A stretch of 7,368 bases of DNA. Source: DATKMP01 sp035541775. Its GTDB lineage: Bacteria; Bacteroidota; Ignavibacteria; UBA10030. Shown piece after piece: positions 6,112 through 7,368 of the stretch. The notes beneath the pieces are model-generated. The model ran no database searches, was not told the DNA's origin, and saw nothing but the letters and a program-made list of their open reading frames with translations. The translations under genes were made by a program, and so were the position numbers. Numbering within the stretch: the stretch's first letter is position 1; each line of letters begins with the position of its first letter. Where the stretch lies: positions 1 to 7,368 of the forward strand of contig DATKMP010000241.1 in NCBI GenBank assembly GCA_035541775.1, read 5' to 3'.

Positions 6112-6873
6112 TTAGAATTTTGGCAGAGATAAAATAAATTCCTGCATTTTTTTGAAGTGCGTTCCCTTCCAATAAATTCTATCACACACACTGCACCATT
6201 GATATTCCGTACACCATTCTTTTACAGGCGCGGGAAGACGGAAAAGAATTTGTTTCATTTCGATGGGCTGGAGGATAGTATTACATTCGATACATCGGGT
6301 GAAAGGTGAAGCAAGCGATAGCAATTGAAATCGATTGAGCACTTCCAGAAGCTGAAGTCGTGGATTTTTATTCTTCACGAAGTACGCATGCGTAAGACTC
6401 TTCGTTTCAATGAGAGATCGGTCTTTACTCAAGAGCGTACGATGTTCGCGAAGTGAAATCTGACAAAGAAGATCATCGGTATAATCATTTCGATACAAGG
6501 TATCGAAACCCAGCATGCGAAGATGGTTTGCAAGTTTTCCCAGATGGACGTCCAGAACAAATTTCGGCCGGCGAAGCGGATGCTCATGAATTTTTTCCAG
6601 AGAAGAAATATCAAAACTCTCGAAGACCGGAAAAACCGCAATCGTGTCCCTGTCGTTCAAGAAATATTCTAAATCAACCGAAGTTCCATTGACCAGAACA
6701 AGATCAATGCTATCTACGGGTATATCGAATCGAGATACAAACTCACCCACCGTGATGCGCCTTTCCAGATGATGAACGATATGAGAATATTGTTGTTCAA
6801 GGGGAAGATGATCGTTCAGTTCTCCATACCATCGGATATGAATGGATAAGTTCGACGTTTCCATATCACGCAT
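6112..6873 (-). CDS. Mut7-C RNase-domain protein with N-terminal ubiquitin-like domain
   Basis: From ATG 6871-6873 the protein has 253 residues; a TTG at 6874-6876 would add one, and an in-frame stop at 6880-6882 bounds it. Numbering below counts from that TTG. Residues about 10-90 resemble the Mut7-C ubiquitin-like domain, with VLVNGTSVDLEYFLNDRDTIAVFPVFE. Residues about 104-250 form the Mut7-C domain, a PIN-like fold proposed to be an RNase. Acidic residues in the expected places are D109 (FVLDVHLGKLA), D131/D134/D135 (NDYTDDLL) and D152 (LSKDRSL). A zinc ribbon follows, with the pairs C195-C198 and C228-C231 (CIECN, CSVCD). The length is typical of this two-domain architecture in bacteria. 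Substrate and pathway are unknown. It is a single gene, convergent with the DUF362 gene and downstream of the tRNA on the same strand. No clear Shine-Dalgarno site is visible. Confidence 0.9.
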   Translation of the reverse strand: MRDMETSNLSIHIRWYGELNDHLPLEQQYSHIVHHLERRITVGEFVSRFDIPVDSIDLVLVNGTSVDLEYFLNDRDTIAVFPVFESFDISSLEKIHEHPLRRPKFVLDVHLGKLANHLRMLGFDTLYRNDYTDDLLCQISLREHRTLLSKDRSLIETKSLTHAYFVKNKNPRLQLLEVLNRFQLLSLASPFTRCIECNTILQPIEMKQILFRLPAPVKEWCTEYQWCSVCDRIYWKGTHFKKMQEFILSLPKF

Positions 6874-7001
6874 CAAAATTCATTGTGCATGGGAGAAAGG
6901 TAATAAAAAAGGTGGGACAAAAAATGACCAACGTAGTGCCGTTGATCTTTTAGACTCCGGAGAATATACACAGAATATTCCTGCATTGCATTCTCACTTT
7001 G

Positions 7002-7075
7002 TGCACCCAGAGGGAGTCGAACCCCCAACCCTCAGATCCGAAGTCTGATGCTCTATCCAATTGAGCTATGGGTGC
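7002..7075 (-). tRNA. tRNA-Arg (anticodon UCG)
   Basis: The minus strand folds into a complete 74-base cloverleaf. The acceptor stem is GCACCCA/TGGGTGC with discriminator A. The D stem is GCTC/GAGC with the loop AATTGGATA, the anticodon stem is TCAGA/TCTGA with loop CTTCGGA, and the T stem is GGGGG/CCCTC (one G-T pair) with loop TTCGACT. Positions 34-36 are TCG, which reads the Arg codon CGA and, by wobble, CGG. The 3' CCA is not encoded; the genome continues CAA after the discriminator base, so CCA must be added by the nucleotidyltransferase. Confidence 0.96.
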
Positions 7076-7087
7076 AAAATATATTAC

Positions 7088-7116
7088 TATGTACCAATTT
7101 TTTCTCTGAAAGGCAA
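7088..7116 (-). promoter_or_regulatory. Candidate promoter of the tRNA-Arg gene
   Basis: On the minus strand TTGCCT (7111-7116) and TACATA (7088-7093) are separated by 17 bases, and the mature tRNA would begin 12 bases after the -10-like box. The -10 match is poor (three of six to TATAAT), so this is tentative. Transcription as part of a unit with the upstream methyltransferase gene is the alternative. Confidence 0.3.
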
Positions 7117-7191
7117 CGAGAGGTGTCCACTTCCATCTTCAGCGATGCGGCGCAAATGCTCTGCACAACGGCATAGCAATTTGTGGTACGG

Positions 7192-7368
7192 TTACTTTTT
7201 CCCCATCAAAGCGGCAAAGGTTCCGTTCTTGTGAATAACATCCACTTCCCGGAATCCGGTTTTCAGCAGCGATGTTACAATAAACGTCACGGTTTCCGGC
7301 GTGTCTTCCTGTTCAATGCTGGCGAATACATCTTTTTGAAATGTTTCGTCTTTGGCTTCGATCAGATA
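7192..7368 (-). CDS. C-terminal end of a probable class I SAM-dependent methyltransferase
   Basis: The gene enters from the right edge on the minus strand; 58 residues and the TAA at 7192-7194 are visible. The tail SLLKTGFREVDVIHKNGTFA resembles the last two strands of class I methyltransferases (a helix, then G-F-x-x-V-D, then a final strand with F-A). The preceding stretch EAKDETFQKDVFASIEQEDT could be part of an inserted helical region. No SAM-binding motif is in the window, so the assignment rests only on the C-terminal pattern and the substrate cannot be named. The frame is fully open to the edge. The tRNA-Arg gene lies 116 bases downstream on the same strand. Confidence 0.6.
   Translation of the reverse strand, partial: YLIEAKDETFQKDVFASIEQEDTPETVTFIVTSLLKTGFREVDVIHKNGTFAALMGKK

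Noticed and set aside
6962..6980. Inverted repeat GAATAT/ATATTC between the tRNA and the Mut7-C gene
   Set aside because: The arms are only six A/T-rich bases with no T run or other support. It is too weak to call a terminator or operator.
1..7368. CRISPR arrays, insertion sequences and tRNA-linked attachment sites
   Set aside because: No regularly spaced repeats, transposase frames or terminal inverted repeats were seen, and no second copy of the tRNA 3' end appears in the window.

Overview
The window most likely comes from a bacterium of the FCB group, with a Bacteroidota / Ignavibacteriota / Chlorobiota-like signature. Two adjacent exported proteins end in the roughly 85-90 residue NPFNPST-type C-terminal sorting domain of the type IX secretion system (T9SS). 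That domain is typical of Ignavibacteria and related lineages. The phylum is inferred from this and not from any marker gene comparison. The window begins inside prfA and ends inside a methyltransferase gene.

Layout. 2-610 (+) is the C-terminal half of release factor 1 (prfA), with the PxT codon-recognition tripeptide and the GGQ motif. 611-1918 is a visibly more AT-rich accessory stretch, read mostly on the minus strand. It holds a short possible coding remnant (673-753), a HEPN-like gene broken by an in-frame TAG exactly inside its R-x4-H motif (761-1210), a VapC-type PIN toxin gene broken by a frameshift at a CT repeat (1337-1712), and its intact-looking antitoxin gene (1709-1918). 1962-2450 (-) is tadA, the tRNA adenosine deaminase. 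2451-2685 is the divergent intergenic region. 2686-3885 (+) and 3927-5999 (+) form a likely two-gene operon: a secreted SMP-30/gluconolactonase-like beta-propeller and a membrane-anchored DUF362 protein, both with T9SS tails. A strong hairpin at 6054-6085 ends the operon and can serve the convergent gene as well. 6112-6873 (-) is a Mut7-C RNase-domain protein with an N-terminal ubiquitin-like domain and a zinc ribbon. 7002-7075 (-) is tRNA-Arg(UCG). 7192-7368 (-) is the C-terminal end of a probable SAM-dependent methyltransferase.

How the parts fit. prfA, tadA, the tRNA and possibly the Mut7-C protein are translation or RNA-related housekeeping genes. The 611-1918 stretch looks like a small decaying RNase toxin/defence cassette lodged between prfA and tadA. 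Two independent small lesions remove parts of the presumed catalytic sites of the HEPN-like and PIN proteins, while the antitoxin stays open. The SMP-30/DUF362 pair is probably an envelope or cell-surface module of unknown substrate. I see no complete, clearly new system. The most interesting points are the two precise lesions in the nuclease genes, and the unusual combination of three N-terminal membrane segments with a C-terminal T9SS signal in the DUF362 protein.
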